DNA of 64,000 bases from Anodontia alba (lineage: Eukaryota; Mollusca; Bivalvia; Lucinida; Lucinidae). The stretch is from NCBI GenBank assembly GCA_964016985.1, contig OZ024821.1, forward strand, positions 85,963,535-86,027,534, in the 5' to 3' direction. The translations under genes were made by a program, and so were the position numbers. Numbering within the stretch: position 1 is the stretch's first letter; every line of letters starts with the position of its first letter. Under the pieces are notes generated by a model. That model was not told where the DNA came from, searched no databases, and saw only the letters and a program-made list of their open reading frames with translations. This document shows, piece by piece, positions 43,591 through 55,900 of this stretch.

Positions 43591-44358
43591 GATGCCCCTG
43601 CCCAGGGGCCATCCTCACCAGCATATAAGCATTTTGCAAAAAATGAAGTTGAAAAAGGGCCATAACTCTAGTACAACTTGGCGGATTTCACCTTAAATCG
43701 AACTTGACCTACATTTTATGATTATATACCATGAATAAAATATGAATCCAATACACTAATCTTTTCAAAAAAATATCAGAAGGAAACCATTTTTCTGAAG
43801 CTGAAAAAGGGACATAACTCCCATAATAAAAGGTGGATTTTACCCTAAATTGAACTTGACCTCTATTTAATGATTATAAACCTTGTATAAAATATGAATC
43901 CAACACACTAATGTTTTCAAAAGATATCAAACGGAATCTTTTTTTTTTCAACATTGAAAAAGGGTCATAACTCCCAAAAAATTTGATGGATTTTACCCTA
44001 AAACAAACTTAACCTATATTTTATAATTATACACCAGTGTATAAAATATGAATCCAATACACTAATCTTTACAAAATATATCAAATGGAAACCATTTTTC
44101 AAAGCTGAAAAAGGGCCCATAACTCCCATACTAATTGGTGGATTTTACCCTAAATCGAACTTGACCTACATTTTATGATTGTATATAAAATTTGAATCCA
44201 ATACACTATTCTTTTCAAAAGATATTGACAGTAAACCATTTTTGTTATGTACGGATCGGACGGACGTACGAACAAAAAGCAGTGATACTGTATGCCCTTC
44301 CCCTACAACACACACACACATACACACACACAAAGCACTGAAAATGGCAGGGGCGTAA
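43591..44358. mobile_element. GCCCCTGCC inverted-repeat element with ~150-bp tandem units
   Basis: Short inverted ends GATGCCCCTGCC and GGCAGGGGCG bracket four units that start near 43651, 43803, 43957 and 44106. Each has GAAAAAGGG, CATAACTC, GGTGGATTTTACCCTAAAT and AATATGAATCCAATACACTA. Ends in a (CA)n at 44308-44332. No protein. Confidence 0.75.
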
Positions 44359-44366
44359 TAAACACA

Positions 44367-45052
44367 GCTTAAGATAAGTAGCTTTTTCCACCAAAAAGTA
44401 TTGGTATTTTTCCTTATTTCTTCACGAAAACATCTGTTGTAGGTACTTGTTATAAGAACCTCATGGCCGCGTGTACAGCTCTTGTGTGGAGAGTGCAATG
44501 CTCCATGCCAGTGAGATTTGGCCATTGACAAAGCCAAACCTCTAGGGTCTGCAGCGAAATGACAGGGCAATGATCAGACAGATCTGCAATGTCAAGCCGC
44601 AAGACATTGTCACCACCAGATCCAATGAGCTACTTGTGCGGCTTGGCATTGAAGATCTGGACCTCATTCTGAAGGAGAGAAGGCTCCACTAGTATGGACA
44701 TGTGGAACGCTCCAATGGTGCAGTCAAGACAGCTTTTGACATACAGGTTGATGGGAAGCATGGGCCTGGAAGGCCCAAGATGACATGGGAGCAACTGACA
44801 GAGAGGGATTGCAGAGAGTGAAAGCTCTCAGCTATCGACCCTCTTGATAGACATACCTGGAGATCTGGAGTGAGATCTGGCATTCGTGCAGCAAGCCAGC
44901 TACCTGGAAGGGGGCCCACTGATGTGGATGTTGCCCCTGTACCTGCATGTTAATCAAAAGTCCAATGATGATGCTTCTTTGAGTACTACATAATATTTTC
45001 TATGGGGAAATATATTTACCAAATACATTCTCTTATCTAAAGCTGTGATAAA
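44367..45052. mobile_element. Family B MITE, copy 10, split by a LINE tail
   Basis: The left half (AGCTTAAGATAAG ... CATCTGTTGTAGGTACTTGT, to ~44467) and the right half (from ~44970, ending TCTTATCTAAAGCTGTG) are separated by a ~500-bp LINE 3' fragment. Confidence 0.7.
44468..44968 (+). pseudogene. LINE 3'-end fragment (different family)
   Basis: Translates with a few stops to the C-terminal tail of a reverse transcriptase polyprotein: RNDRAMIRQICNVKPQDIV, LGIEDLDLILKERRL, YGHVERSNGAVKTAF, GKHGPGRPKMTWEQLTERDC and RGPTDVDVAPVP. The YGHVER and GRPKMTW motifs are typical of such tails. Severely 5'-truncated; nested in family B copy 10. Confidence 0.85.
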
Positions 45053-45424
45053 AACAAAAAAAATGCATAAAATAAACGGAAAGAGTTTTATTACGTAAGA
45101 CTAACCAAAACTATCAAGGGGTGTCTCTATACCCCTGCCATACAGCTCCAGTTGATCAGTTCTCAATCCCATGATTAAACAACTTGTATATCTATATGAA
45201 AAGTTTGGAAAAAAATTTTATTTGATTTGTTGCTTAGAAAACTGTGAAAAGAAACAAACATCTGAAGTATGAATAGAAAGAAAATAGAATAAACAAATAT
45301 TGTATTTACCCTAAATATGGAATGAACAGTCCTGAGTATACTGTGTTGACACAAATCAGATGTTGCAGAATGTGGGATCTGATCAGGGTCTGCACTGTTT
45401 TCTCATCCAGTAGTTTTAGACCGT
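45053..45424. other. Intergenic, no gene
   Basis: TTTACCCTAAATATGG at 45306 is matched by inverted CAATATTTAGGGTAAATATG at 45788, a possible pair of ends bracketing the SINE at 45425. Confidence 0.4.
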
Positions 45425-45714
45425 TTGAGATTTTATGGCCCAGTCAATCCATTAGGGTCATGCCAAGCAGTTTACAGAACCACACTTTTTCCTGGGCAGG
45501 CTTAGTCCGCTAAGCAGTTGACCAGTATTTGTGCACATTCTTTCGCCAGAAGCTGACAACTGCCCTTCTTGAATCAGAGGAAGAGAATGAGCATAGAAAA
45601 TATTTCATCATCAATCTGTACGAAAGAATGTTGTCAGATCCAGCAGGTATCAAACCTGCAACTTGATCTCCAGTCGGACATGCATCTGACTGAGCCTACT
45701 ATGCTGGCCAGGTT
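45425..45714 (-). mobile_element. SINE type 1, copy 5
   Basis: Inverted, diverged. Blocks TGGCCCAGTCAATCC, GGCTTAGTCCGCTAAG and CTGCCCTTCTTGAATCAG; head ends at CTGGCCAGG. Confidence 0.9.
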
Positions 45715-46127
45715 GTTTTAAAAACATCAACACGTAGGAAATTGATTTAAATTTTATGATACATTCGGTGAGAATTTAAGATGTCCCAATATTTAGGGTA
45801 AATATGGTTTAACAAAGTTTTTGTATAATGCAAAACGTGGTAAGTGTCATGAAGAAAAAATACCGATGTGGAAAAATCCTCATTAGAAAATACAGAAATA
45901 ATAGCAATAAGAACAACAGTACAAAACAACTGTAGATTTTATAATACAGAGTGTTTTGACTTCTCCCTGTCTTGAAAAAAAAATTAAAGCCACATTTTGT
46001 AAACTATAAACTCTGAAAAAAAAATGAAGGTAACAAAAACAGAAATAACAATCTATGAGTATTTAACAGTTCTATTATTATACGAGGAGGCCTGCCTCTA
46101 TAATAAAATGAATATAAGTAGCAGCAG

Positions 46128-46497
46128 CACTTTAAGGGGTAGTGACACGTTCAATAAGGGCTAGTGATACACTTTCAAGGGAGACTAACCTGTCAAAATT
46201 ATTTTTGCTCCCTTCTGAAAATTGATCTGCTCTAAAAGGAAAGAATTTACTTCCAAGGGTCTACTCTAAAAGAAAAGAATTTGCTTGGGAACAATTACTT
46301 TCCTTTTAGAGTAGACCCCTTTTGGAGAACAAATTCTTTACATGTAGAGTAGACCAAGGAAGCAAGTTCGTTTCTTTAGAACCGAGCCCCAGAGGAGGCT
46401 TAATATGTAGAAAGGCAAACAGGAGTCACAAAAGTTGTCTCCCTTGTAAAAAATAGAAGATCTACCAAGGGTATCCAGTCCCCTTAATAAATCTATA
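46128..46497. mobile_element. Family L inverted-repeat element, copy 4
   Basis: Repeated TCTACTCTAAAAG(A/G)AAAGAA blocks, their inverse CTTTCCTTTTAGAGTAGACC, and ends TGATACACTTTCAAGGGAGA / GGGTATCCAGTCCCCTTAA. Confidence 0.65.
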
Positions 46498-46756
46498 AAA
46501 TGCACAGACTGCTGAAAAAAGAAAAAATATTGCTTCTGAATTTCTTTTGCGACTCCAGCACTCCTAGTCACAAAGACAACACTTTCCTTTATATTCTTCC
46601 TGTCAGTTTGTTTACAAACACAAAGTAATGTATGTATATATCAGCTTCAGTTACTCATGAGAAGCAATGTGAGAAAAGGAACTGTATGCCATATGCAAAC
46701 TGAAGGCCCAGATCAGCCTCTGTGTGAAATCTGTAGAACTGCCAGACATGTTTGCT

Positions 46757-46940
46757 TATTTGTGTTGAAGTTTTACGGCCCAGTCAACCCAATGGGGTCA
46801 TGTCGAGCGTGGTCAGTTTACCTAACCACACATTTACTGGGCAGGCTTAGTCCTCTAAGCGGTTAACCAGTATTGTGCACATTCTTTCTCCAGAAACTGA
46901 CAACTGCCCTTCTTGAATCAGTGGAAGGGAGAGAATGACA
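46757..46940 (-). mobile_element. SINE type 1, copy 6 (5'-truncated)
   Basis: Tail and body present (TTACGGCCCAGTCAACCC; GGCTTAGTCCTCTAAGCGG; TTCTTGAATCAGTGGAAGGG). The tRNA head is missing. Confidence 0.9.
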
Positions 46941-46989
46941 TCAGAATTCTGTTTAGTCCAGCAAAATTTTGAACATTTTCAAGTACATT

Positions 46990-47180
46990 TTAACCCAAAT
47001 GTAGTCTGGAGATCCTTAAAAGGGTAATTGTCAAACAGGGGAGACCCAGATCAGATGCCGCAGAATGAGGGTCTCGACTGCATGCAAATAGCTAACCATT
47101 TTTCTTTAGGAATATCTAAATCACATAGCTTGACATACCTAAATTGGAAATTAGACACTCTCCAATATATGTGAGACATA
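46990..47180. mobile_element. Family G MITE (TTAA class), copy 2, partial
   Basis: TTAACCCAAATGTAGTCTGG start, AGATCAGATGCCGCAGAATG interior, TCCAATATATG end. Together with its flank it repeats in the next copy. Confidence 0.75.
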
Positions 47181-47233
47181 TCAGACAGAATTCTGTTTGG
47201 TCTTGCAAAATTATGAAGATTTTCAAGTACACT

Positions 47234-47458
47234 TTAACCCATTGTAGTCTGGAGACCCCTAAAAGGGTGACTGGCAAACAGTGGCAACCCAGATCAGATG
47301 CCGCATGATGCGGCGTCTGATCAGGGTCTCCACTGATTGCAAATAGTTCAATTTTTCATTAGGAATATCTAAATCACATAGTCTGACATACCTAAATTGG
47401 AAATTGGACTCTTCCAATATATAGTGTGGGGGAGTTCATTCAGTCTACAATGGGTTAA
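47234..47458. mobile_element. Family G MITE (TTAA class), copy 3
   Basis: TTAA at both ends; TIRs TTAACCCATTGTAGTCTG / TCTACAATGGGTTAA; hairpin CAGATGCCGCATGATGCGG. Confidence 0.9.
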
Positions 47459-47846
47459 CCATATGTCTGTGTCAGATAGACTTGGGAAATTTTTTACATA
47501 CTCTGTGTGCATGAATCTGATATGACCATCAGTCAATTCTGTAAGCTGACAATGAGGGCCCCAGTCAGACTATCTAATTGTGCAGGTTGATTTGGGCTTT
47601 CATTACCCCATTTTCTCGTACCACATAATTTCGTGGCATGCCAACAAAGCTGCATACTACATAATATACCTGTAATGTTTGTAACAAACTGACAGACCAC
47701 ATGAAAATATGTTTTTAGATAAACAGTAAAGAGTTCTCCATTTTTGCTCTTTTTTCTCCACTTTGCCAATCAATTTATAGGTCATGAAGGTCATCTCGGT
47801 TATCTTGTATTTTCTGAAATAAAGAACCAAAATTCAGATATTGTTA

Positions 47847-48184
47847 TACAGTCGATTCTCATTATCTCGAATTCCAAGGGACCCTCTGAAATACTTTGAG
47901 ATACCCGTACCTCGACATATCAGATTTGCAGAATTTAGGAAAAAATGAATCGAGCAGCCACATTTAACACATGTATATGTAATTTGACTCCTGAAGTTAG
48001 AGATATATATTTAAAATATTGTGGAAAAGAGGAGAAATTGCTCCTTAGGAGCAATTTCTCCTCTTTTCCACAATATTTTATTACCCCTTGTTAAATTTTC
48101 ATGTTTAAGCTGGGACCAGATTTTCGCTTCAAGATAAGCAATTATTCCAGATAAGCGAGGTCGAGATAACGAGAGTCAACTGTA
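47847..48184. mobile_element. Family D MITE, copy 3
   Basis: TA-flanked TIRs TACAGTCGATTCTCATTATC / GAGAGTCAACTGTA; perfect central hairpin over ATATTGTGGAAAAGAGGAGA. Confidence 0.9.
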
Positions 48185-48218
48185 TGTAGCCATAACTCTA
48201 GATAAGAGGAGCATCCAG

Positions 48219-48439
48219 GGTCCAGTTGTTCAAAACTAATGATGTCGTTAGTTAACGATTCGTTAAAATTTACAATAATTGATATGCAAATATGCTGAAA
48301 TTTTTTGCTGAAAAAATGTGAGTACTCACATTTTTTCAGCAAAAACTATCAGAATATTGTATATTGAATCCGCTAGAACAGTTAACGAAATGACCCTTAA
48401 CCAGCTTGTTAAGCTAACGACGCTTTGAACAACTGGGCC
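48219..48439. mobile_element. Family C MITE, copy 7 (nested in B)
   Basis: TSD CAG on both sides; TIRs GGTCCAGTTGTTCAAAAC / CAACTGGGCC; hairpin loop shortened to TGTGAGTACTCACA. Confidence 0.93.
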
Positions 48440-48471
48440 CAGATAAACAGTTATCATATTTCTCCATAAAC

Positions 48472-48801
48472 TACACCTGACTCTCGTTATCTCAACTTCG
48501 CTTATCTCAAATAACAGCTTATCGAAAAGTGAAAATCTGGTCCCTGTTTTAACACGGAAATCGAACAATATGTAACAAAATATTGCAGAAAAGAACATTT
48601 GCTCCTAAGGAGCAATTTCTCTTTTTCATATTATTTTCAATTTATCTCCAACTTCAGGAGTCAAATTACATATTCATTTGTGAAATGTGGTTGTTCGATT
48701 TATTTCTTCCTCGATTCTGCAAGTCTGATATGTTGAGATACGGATATCTCAAAGTATTTAAGAGAGTCCCTTGGATTTTGAGGTAACGAGAGTGGACTGT
48801 A
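48472..48801. mobile_element. Family D MITE, copy 4 (nested in B)
   Basis: TA flanks; TIRs TACACCTGACTCTCGTTATC / GTAACGAGAGTGGACTGTA; hairpin partly eroded (TTGCTCCTAAGGAGCAA intact). Confidence 0.88.
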
Positions 48802-48830
48802 TGTTGTTGGTACAGTAAATGTCTTAAAAT

Positions 48831-49572
48831 TTCGAACAAAAAAGTGTCTGAGAAAATGACTTATGCAAACAGTGCAGACTCTAAAGGAGCAGTCATATTA
48901 GGGTCTACACTGCTTGCCATTCCACTAAGTATTTTAAGAAACAGTTGCATTAATAGCAAAATTTAGGTCAAAATAGTATGGAATAAAGTGTTTGAAATTT
49001 TAGGACATTTACCATACTCTGGAATCACCTTGCTTTGCAATTCCAATGAATACCTACAACAAATGAGGTTTAACTGGAGTCATGTGTTCCTAACGAAGAC
49101 TTAAATCAGCCTGTGCATCTGCAGAGTCTGATGGAATCCTTGTTGTCTGTTCACATTATGAAAAGAAGCCTATTAGATATTTTATTTTTCTTCTGCTGTC
49201 ATGAACTTTTATTTTGGTGAATTCTGTGCTGGATTTTTAGGTTCTGATACTTTAACCCTATAATGCATTCAACATTTCTTTCCAATGATATGATGCTGCC
49301 AATTAAATAGCCCAAAACATTACATCAATCTCTGTAGATGATTCTATATCAAGTACCTTCACACACATATAGCAGAATGGCTATTCTATATTTTAAGATG
49401 GCTATTTGTCCTATCCTGAGTGACTGGCAAAAACATAAAGATTGTGCTAAATTTATGTAGTTTAGTATATTTAGGTTAAATCAGTCTTCAAGATACAAAA
49501 TTTATGCAGGCAAACAGTGGAGATACTGACCAGATGGCATTGATATGCAGGCTAATCATTCAGTTTCTATTA
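48831..49572. other. Intergenic, no gene
   Basis: Contains a decayed GCAAACAGTGCAGACTC hairpin core (48866-48918). No coding region is supported. Confidence 0.4.
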
Positions 49573-49908
49573 TACAGTCGACCCTTGTTATCTCGAATTC
49601 CAAGGGACTCTCTGAAATACTTTGAGATATCCGTACCTCGACACATCAGATTTGCAGAATTGAGGAAAAAATAATTCAAACAAACACATTTAACAAATAT
49701 ATATGTAATTGGACTCTTGAAGTTATAGATATATTAAAAAATATTGTGGAAAAGAGGAGGAATTGCTCCTTAGGAGTAATTTCTCCTCTTTTCCACAATA
49801 TTTTTTTACCTGTCCTTAGATTTTCATGTTTAAGCAGGGACAAATTTTCACTTCGAGATAAGCGGTTATTCAAGATAAGCCAGGTCGAGATAATGAGAGT
49901 CAACTGTA
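49573..49908. mobile_element. Family D MITE, copy 5, next to the cysteine-rich gene's stop
   Basis: TA-flanked complete copy (TACAGTCGACCCTTGTTATC; GAGAGTCAACTGTA) with an intact hairpin. It starts 21 bp beyond the stop codon of the minus-strand gene, so it is probably part of that gene's 3' UTR. Confidence 0.9.
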
Positions 49909-49929
49909 TAATAATGTTGGCTATACATA

Positions 49930-52900
49930 CTATATACACAAAGGATGTCTCTGGTTTTCTTCCTCATGAGTGTTGAGATCGCACTGACAGTAGTTGTCCA
50001 TACATGCAGCATTCATCACATCTGAACATCCACTCAAATCACAGGGCACAATAAGACCTGTAACATACATGTACTTTCAATATGAACAAATTTGAGCCAG
50101 GGCATGACAAAACCAAGAAAACGGCATGTGCACACAGTGAAGACTCGGATCAGCCTAGGCATCCACCCAGTCTGAGCAGTCTTTGCTGTACACTCAACTG
50201 GTAGCTAAGGACCCAAGCTTTCCTCATGCAGAAAACAAAGACTCTGATCAGACTCGGCAGATGCCAAAGCTGATCTGAGTCTTCGCTGGGCGTACATGCC
50301 ATTTTGTTGGTTTTGTCATGTCCTGGCTCATTTATATAAACAAGAGTGGCATTTGGCATTATACACTAGCAGTGAAGATTATGGAATGCTTACTGTGCAG
50401 CTGAATGAGTCCATAAAGTTCGGCTCCCAGGATTAAAGGAAAAAGGAAGCAAATTCTCTCCTTTAACCCTTAAAGCGCCAAGAAAAACTGCATCTGAAAA
50501 TGTCGTCTGTTTATGTCATCTGCTGAATATTCTTGCAGACTTTTCAAACCTATTTTTGCATACAGGCAAACAGTGTGGACCCTGATCAGACTGCTCCTAA
50601 AGGAGCAGTCTGATGTGGGTCCACATTGTTTGCAGAAGTGACTTTTAAAGTAACCAGCAGAAGACAAAGCAGACGACAATAGTTGTGATTGGCGCTTTAA
50701 GGGTTAAGAGATGTCAAGAAGTAAAATTATTTCCCTGTGAGAATTATTTTCCTCGGAGGTGTATCCATTCCCATCAGCTTCCTTTTCACTTTTCTCAATC
50801 ATATGATCTTCACAAACTGGGAGTCTGGTAAGTAAGTATTATTACTATGTTAAATATAAATTCCTGTATTAAATACAAACAGAGTTGACCCTGATCAGAT
50901 GCCACATTTTGTGGCATCTTATCTGGGCCTACACTGTTTCCCAATTACCCTTTTGGGGTTTCATAAGTAAAAAAGGTTAAAAGGGAGTATTCAAGGCATA
51001 TAAAAACTGTCTAGGCCTATATACAGTCTGATTATGATCTTATTTCAACATATTTGGCAGGTCTATTGAGCCACAATGTTATAAAGTATCCGTCATAACA
51101 TGTGCCAAGAAAAGACACAAATCATCCTGCAAATCTGTACAATCTGATAGGTCTGCAATCTGCCAGAAGTAACTTGGATTGTTGGCCATCCACTGGGTAC
51201 CCAACAAAGACTGACCAGACTATAACAGCTGATCTGAGTCTGCTTGATGCATCCTGGCTCCAACTGTAAGGAACATTAGACTACAGGCTGACCAATGTCT
51301 CTTCTGTCTGTCTCTTCATTCATTGTAGCTCAACTGAGGGTACACACACTTACCTTGTTAAACCTTTACCACTCTTTAGGCAAATTCAGCAGATGACACA
51401 TTGATGATATTTTTCTTATTTTTCCCAGAAAACAGGTTTTGGCATTTCATGCAAATTGTCTCCAGTGGAGACAATTTGCATGAAATGTAAAAACCTGTTT
51501 TATGGTAAAAATAAGAAAAAAATATTTCAGTATGTCATCTGCAAAAAGAAACTGAGAGTTCTAAGCGTTAACAAAGTAAGTGAAACCTACCATAGCATCC
51601 TGGTAATTCATAGCCTGTAAAACTCTGATAGAGTCTCTCAGCAATTTCTTGCTCTTCATGTTGCGAACACTGTGGAAACAACCTCACATTGTCTTCAACA
51701 CATCTCTTGAAACTGAAAGAAAGAACAGCTGCTTTCTTAGAATATTTAAACCTTGCAAAAATGGGGGTACTCTTGAAGGAAACACTGCTCCCAAAGAAAG
51801 CAAATTATTTCCTTTTAAAAGTAGCCCCCTCCCACCTACCCCATTGAGGAGGGAGGCAAATATTCCTATGCCAGGGTTATTTTCCTTGGAGGTTATCTAT
51901 CACTCTAAAGAAATGAATACCTGTAATTTATTGTGTATGCCCTGACAAGCAATGCAGAATTTTAATGTTTCTTAATTTTCATATGAAATAACATTACCAT
52001 ACTACTCCAAGGTAAGGCTTGGCCATTATTTAAAGATTGAGTGATCTTGTTTTAGTGATCCTTACTTAGAATTTCACTAAAAATGCCAAAACGTCAGCTT
52101 CACAAGTGTCAATTCTATGTATCATCCTCGGTCTGAAATGGCCTCATCATATTGCATAACACATCAGCCATATGTTAGCATAATACCATTCGATAGCATA
52201 GCATAGTATAATACACTGGCCATATAACAGCATAATACTCGCATATGATAGCATAACATGGCATAACACATCAGCATAATGTACTGGTCATACCATAGCA
52301 TAACTCACTGATCATATGACAGCATAATGTACTGGCCATACCACAGCATAACTCACTAATGATATGATAGCATAATGTGGCATAACATGAGTCATATGAC
52401 AGCATAATGCACTGGCCTTCTGATAATATAACCTGGTATGATAGCACAACACACTGGCCATATAACAGCATAATGAACTGGCCATATGATAGCATAATGT
52501 AGCATAACACACTGGACACATGACAACATAATGTAATGGCCACGTCAAGTACAACCAAACCTCAATAAGAGCATCTTTTTTGTAAGTTTACTAAACTGGC
52601 TGTTATATACAGGTGGCTGTCTTATCAAGGTTAAGTCAAAATTGCCACCATAAAAGAGAACTAGGTAAACACACCAGGTTGAAAATTATGAACATGAATC
52701 GCTCCGACAATATCAATCAAAATCCAGGAAGCTGCCAGTATCTTGGTCAATATTTGTGCACAAAAGGAAGACATTGTACCAAAAACACTTACATTGCATA
52801 AGAACACTATTGATCCACTCTGATTTGAAGCTGGAAGATCATTTTATCAATCAGAAAAACAAGTTTCATTCCTTGAGAAGTTTGGCCCAACATTCAGTTT

Positions 52901-55900
52901 GCACTCATTCCATGTCCCATTATGAACTACCATTACTAAATTAGTTTGGACCAACAGAGATAACTAACCAATGTGAAAATCCTTTCCCCAGAATGCCTAA
53001 AAGTATTTCAAAGAAAGAAAGAAAGCAAATTTTAGCTTTACACATGAGCTTATACGAGACACAACCAGAGTTGGAGAGAGCGTGTTGACAAATGACAGAA
53101 GACTGGTTTCCCCAGGGTGTTTACATGTAATTTCACACATGATTGGCTTCTATAGACATTTTTAATGAATAGCCAATGATTATGGGCAATTTAAATTTTT
53201 ACAGGTAATATAGGGCCCTCTAACAGAGGACAATGTGCACTTTGGGAATGAATTTTCTGGCTGATGGCACTCATTTAAAGGTGGGCCTCTTACAAAGAAT
53301 GAAATCATACAGAAATTGATCGGTAATGTTCAAGGCTGTTGCTCTTAAAGAGGTGACTGATTCAGCAGTTTTGACTGTTTTTTTTGTTTTGATTTGGGCT
53401 TAATGTCGCTTTCAACAATCTTTCAGTCATATCGCAACGGTGTCTGGATGTGGCAGGGAGCTCAATGCTCACTTTTCGAGTGCTGCCTCACTGAAATATC
53501 ATGCCCCAGACACTTTGACATCATATTCCACCCAGTCGCATTATACTGACACTGAGCTGACCAGTTCCGATTCCTAGCTCTACTTTCTTAATGCTGAGCG
53601 CCAAGCGAAAGAGCAGCTAGTACCATTTTTAAAGTCTTTGGTATGACCCGGCCAAGGATCGAACCCGCAACCTCCCGGTCACAAAGCGGACGCTCTACCA
53701 CTGAGCCACTGTCAGGGTGGCCACACATTTTTAGCAATCAAATTCCCTGATTTTTCCCTGATTTGATTTGATTTTCCCTGATTAAAAACCTTAATATTAT
53801 CGCAATGGCCCCTACTTTTAGAAGTCATATACTGATTCAAATGCTGTCAAGTGACATGTTTTTACACAATGCTGTCACAATATTCTTAATTAAATGAAAA
53901 TTTATCTAAAATATGATGTACATGTGCTAATTTACTTTCATGGTAGTCAAAATCAAAACTGGTAAAATATATGGCCTCCAACCTCCCCTTGTAGCCACAC
54001 CTTCTACTTGAGTTCTGGGGCAATGGTTGCTCAATTCGGTTTTGGCTTCTAACTGCACTGATGTATATTTTTGCATCAAAATTTAATGACAGACATTGGG
54101 ATTGCAATAAAATGTCCACTTCGGAATGAGAAAAAGAAAAAACAGAATATACAGCAAACAAGTACTCCACCTAACAAGTACTCCACCTTTAAGTAAGATT
54201 AGATCTGCAGGTATTTTAAGCATATGGCAGAAAGAAACCACCAGTAGCCACATCTGAACAGATATAAAATTTGAATATTTTGACCTTACAAAGATAAGAT
54301 TTTTTGAAATTCCCTGATTTTTCCCTAATTTTCAGCAAAATTTCAAATTCCCTGATTTTTCCCTGCAGGGAATTTTTTTTCACCATTTTCCCTGTTTTCC
54401 AGAGTGTGTGGCCACCCTGACTGTGCCGGTAGTTTTGACTGTAAAACTCTCTGGCCACATGATAGCATAATGCACTGGCCATATGATAGCATAACACACT
54501 GGCCATATGATATCAAAACAAACACACTGGCCATGTGATTAAGTAGAACTTTTCTGTAACATAGTCCTTATATATATACATATGTATATACAGTACATGG
54601 CACTCACTTGCAACTGTAAGGTAGGAACTGATGACACTGTAGAAGGGCAAACATGTCTACTGATTGGCACTCATCTATACTCTCTTCCCCTACAATAAAA
54701 AACGTATCAATACATACATACCTCCAGATAAGGCCTTTTTTCAACAAAATATATTTTAGCTGGCCTCGATGGCTCAGTTGGATGCGGCGTCCGACTGGAG
54801 ACCAGGAGGTCGCGGGTTCAACCCCCGCTGAGGTCGGCAACATTCTTTCGTAGAGATTGATCGTGAAATATTTTCTTCGGTCATTCTCTCCCTTCCGCTG
54901 ATTCAAGAAGGGCAGTTGTCAGTTTCTGGCGAAAAAATGTGCACAATACTGGTTAACCGCTTAGAGGACTAAGCCTGCCCAGTAAACGTGTGGTTAGGTA
55001 AACTGACCGCGCTCGATATGACTCCATTGGGTTGACTGGGCCGTAAAGCCTCAACACAAACAAACAAACAAAATATATTTATATTTTTTCTTATTTCTCC
55101 ACAAAAATAAATGTGGGTACTCATTATAAGTGCCTCAGTTGGGCGCTTCTAATGAGTACCCACAACACGTTTTTATGAAGAAATAAGGAAAATATATGAA
55201 TACCTCTTCTTATCTGGAGCTGTGTCAATACCTCATTATGTATTTACCCTAAATATTGGGATACCTTAACTTCTTACCATACTTGACCTAAAATTTGAAC
55301 AAGTCAATTTTACTACCTGCCCTCTTAAAGGAACTGGATATACTTGACAGATTCTTTGCCATATCTAACAATGCATGATGCCAATTAAAACAGACCACAA
55401 TGAATGAGAAAAATCTGAAAGTCAGTCAACATAAAGGCCACAGAGAGAGTGGGGCTTGCACTAAACAAAACTTTGAATCTGTATCTAACAATCCAAGTAA
55501 CAACTGTCTTCATAGCTCTGGAGAAGACAGCTTATCAGGTAAACATTTTTCTAATTTTGCCACAAAAACACATATTCATTATTGTGGGTACTCATTAGAA
55601 GCGCCTTGCCAAGGCGCTTTTAATAAGTTCCCACAATATATGCTTTTGTGGAAAAATAAGAAAAAAAGCATTACTTTTTTGAAAGAAATGTCTTATCTGT
55701 AGCTATGTATCTACTTATGTTAATTTGTTTGTGTAGAGTTTTACCGCCCAGTCAACCCATTAGGGTTATGTCAAGCTTGGTCAGTTTACCTAACCACACT
55801 TTTTCCTAGGCAGGTTTAGTCCTCTAATTGGTTAACCACAACTGCCCATCTTAAATCAGCAAACGGGAGAAAATGACTGCAGAAAATTTTTCATAATCAG

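Larger units (their letters stand above)
48191..48830. mobile_element. Family B MITE, copy 11, interrupted twice
   Basis: CATAACTCTAGATAAGAGGA (left end), a middle piece with TTATCATATTTCTCCATAAA (48443-48471) and a right piece starting TGTTGTTGGTAC (48802) are separated by family C copy 7 and family D copy 4. Both therefore inserted into a pre-existing family B element. Confidence 0.75.

Noticed and set aside
44166..44919. Minus-strand frames opposite the LINE tail
   Set aside because: Shadows of the plus-strand reverse-transcriptase remnant, which shows recognisable motifs in the other orientation.
52271..52558. Minus-strand Cys/Tyr-rich open frames, possibly related to the nearby cysteine-rich gene
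   Set aside because: They are frames through the ATGATAGCATAA minisatellite. They have no splice-site match to the reconstructed exons, and the Cys spacing follows the DNA repeat.
54777..54840. tRNA gene (A- and B-box, cloverleaf-like head)
   Set aside because: It is the head of SINE type 1. The same head occurs in many copies with a common body, tail and target duplications. The same applies to 28856-28925 and 41130-41195.
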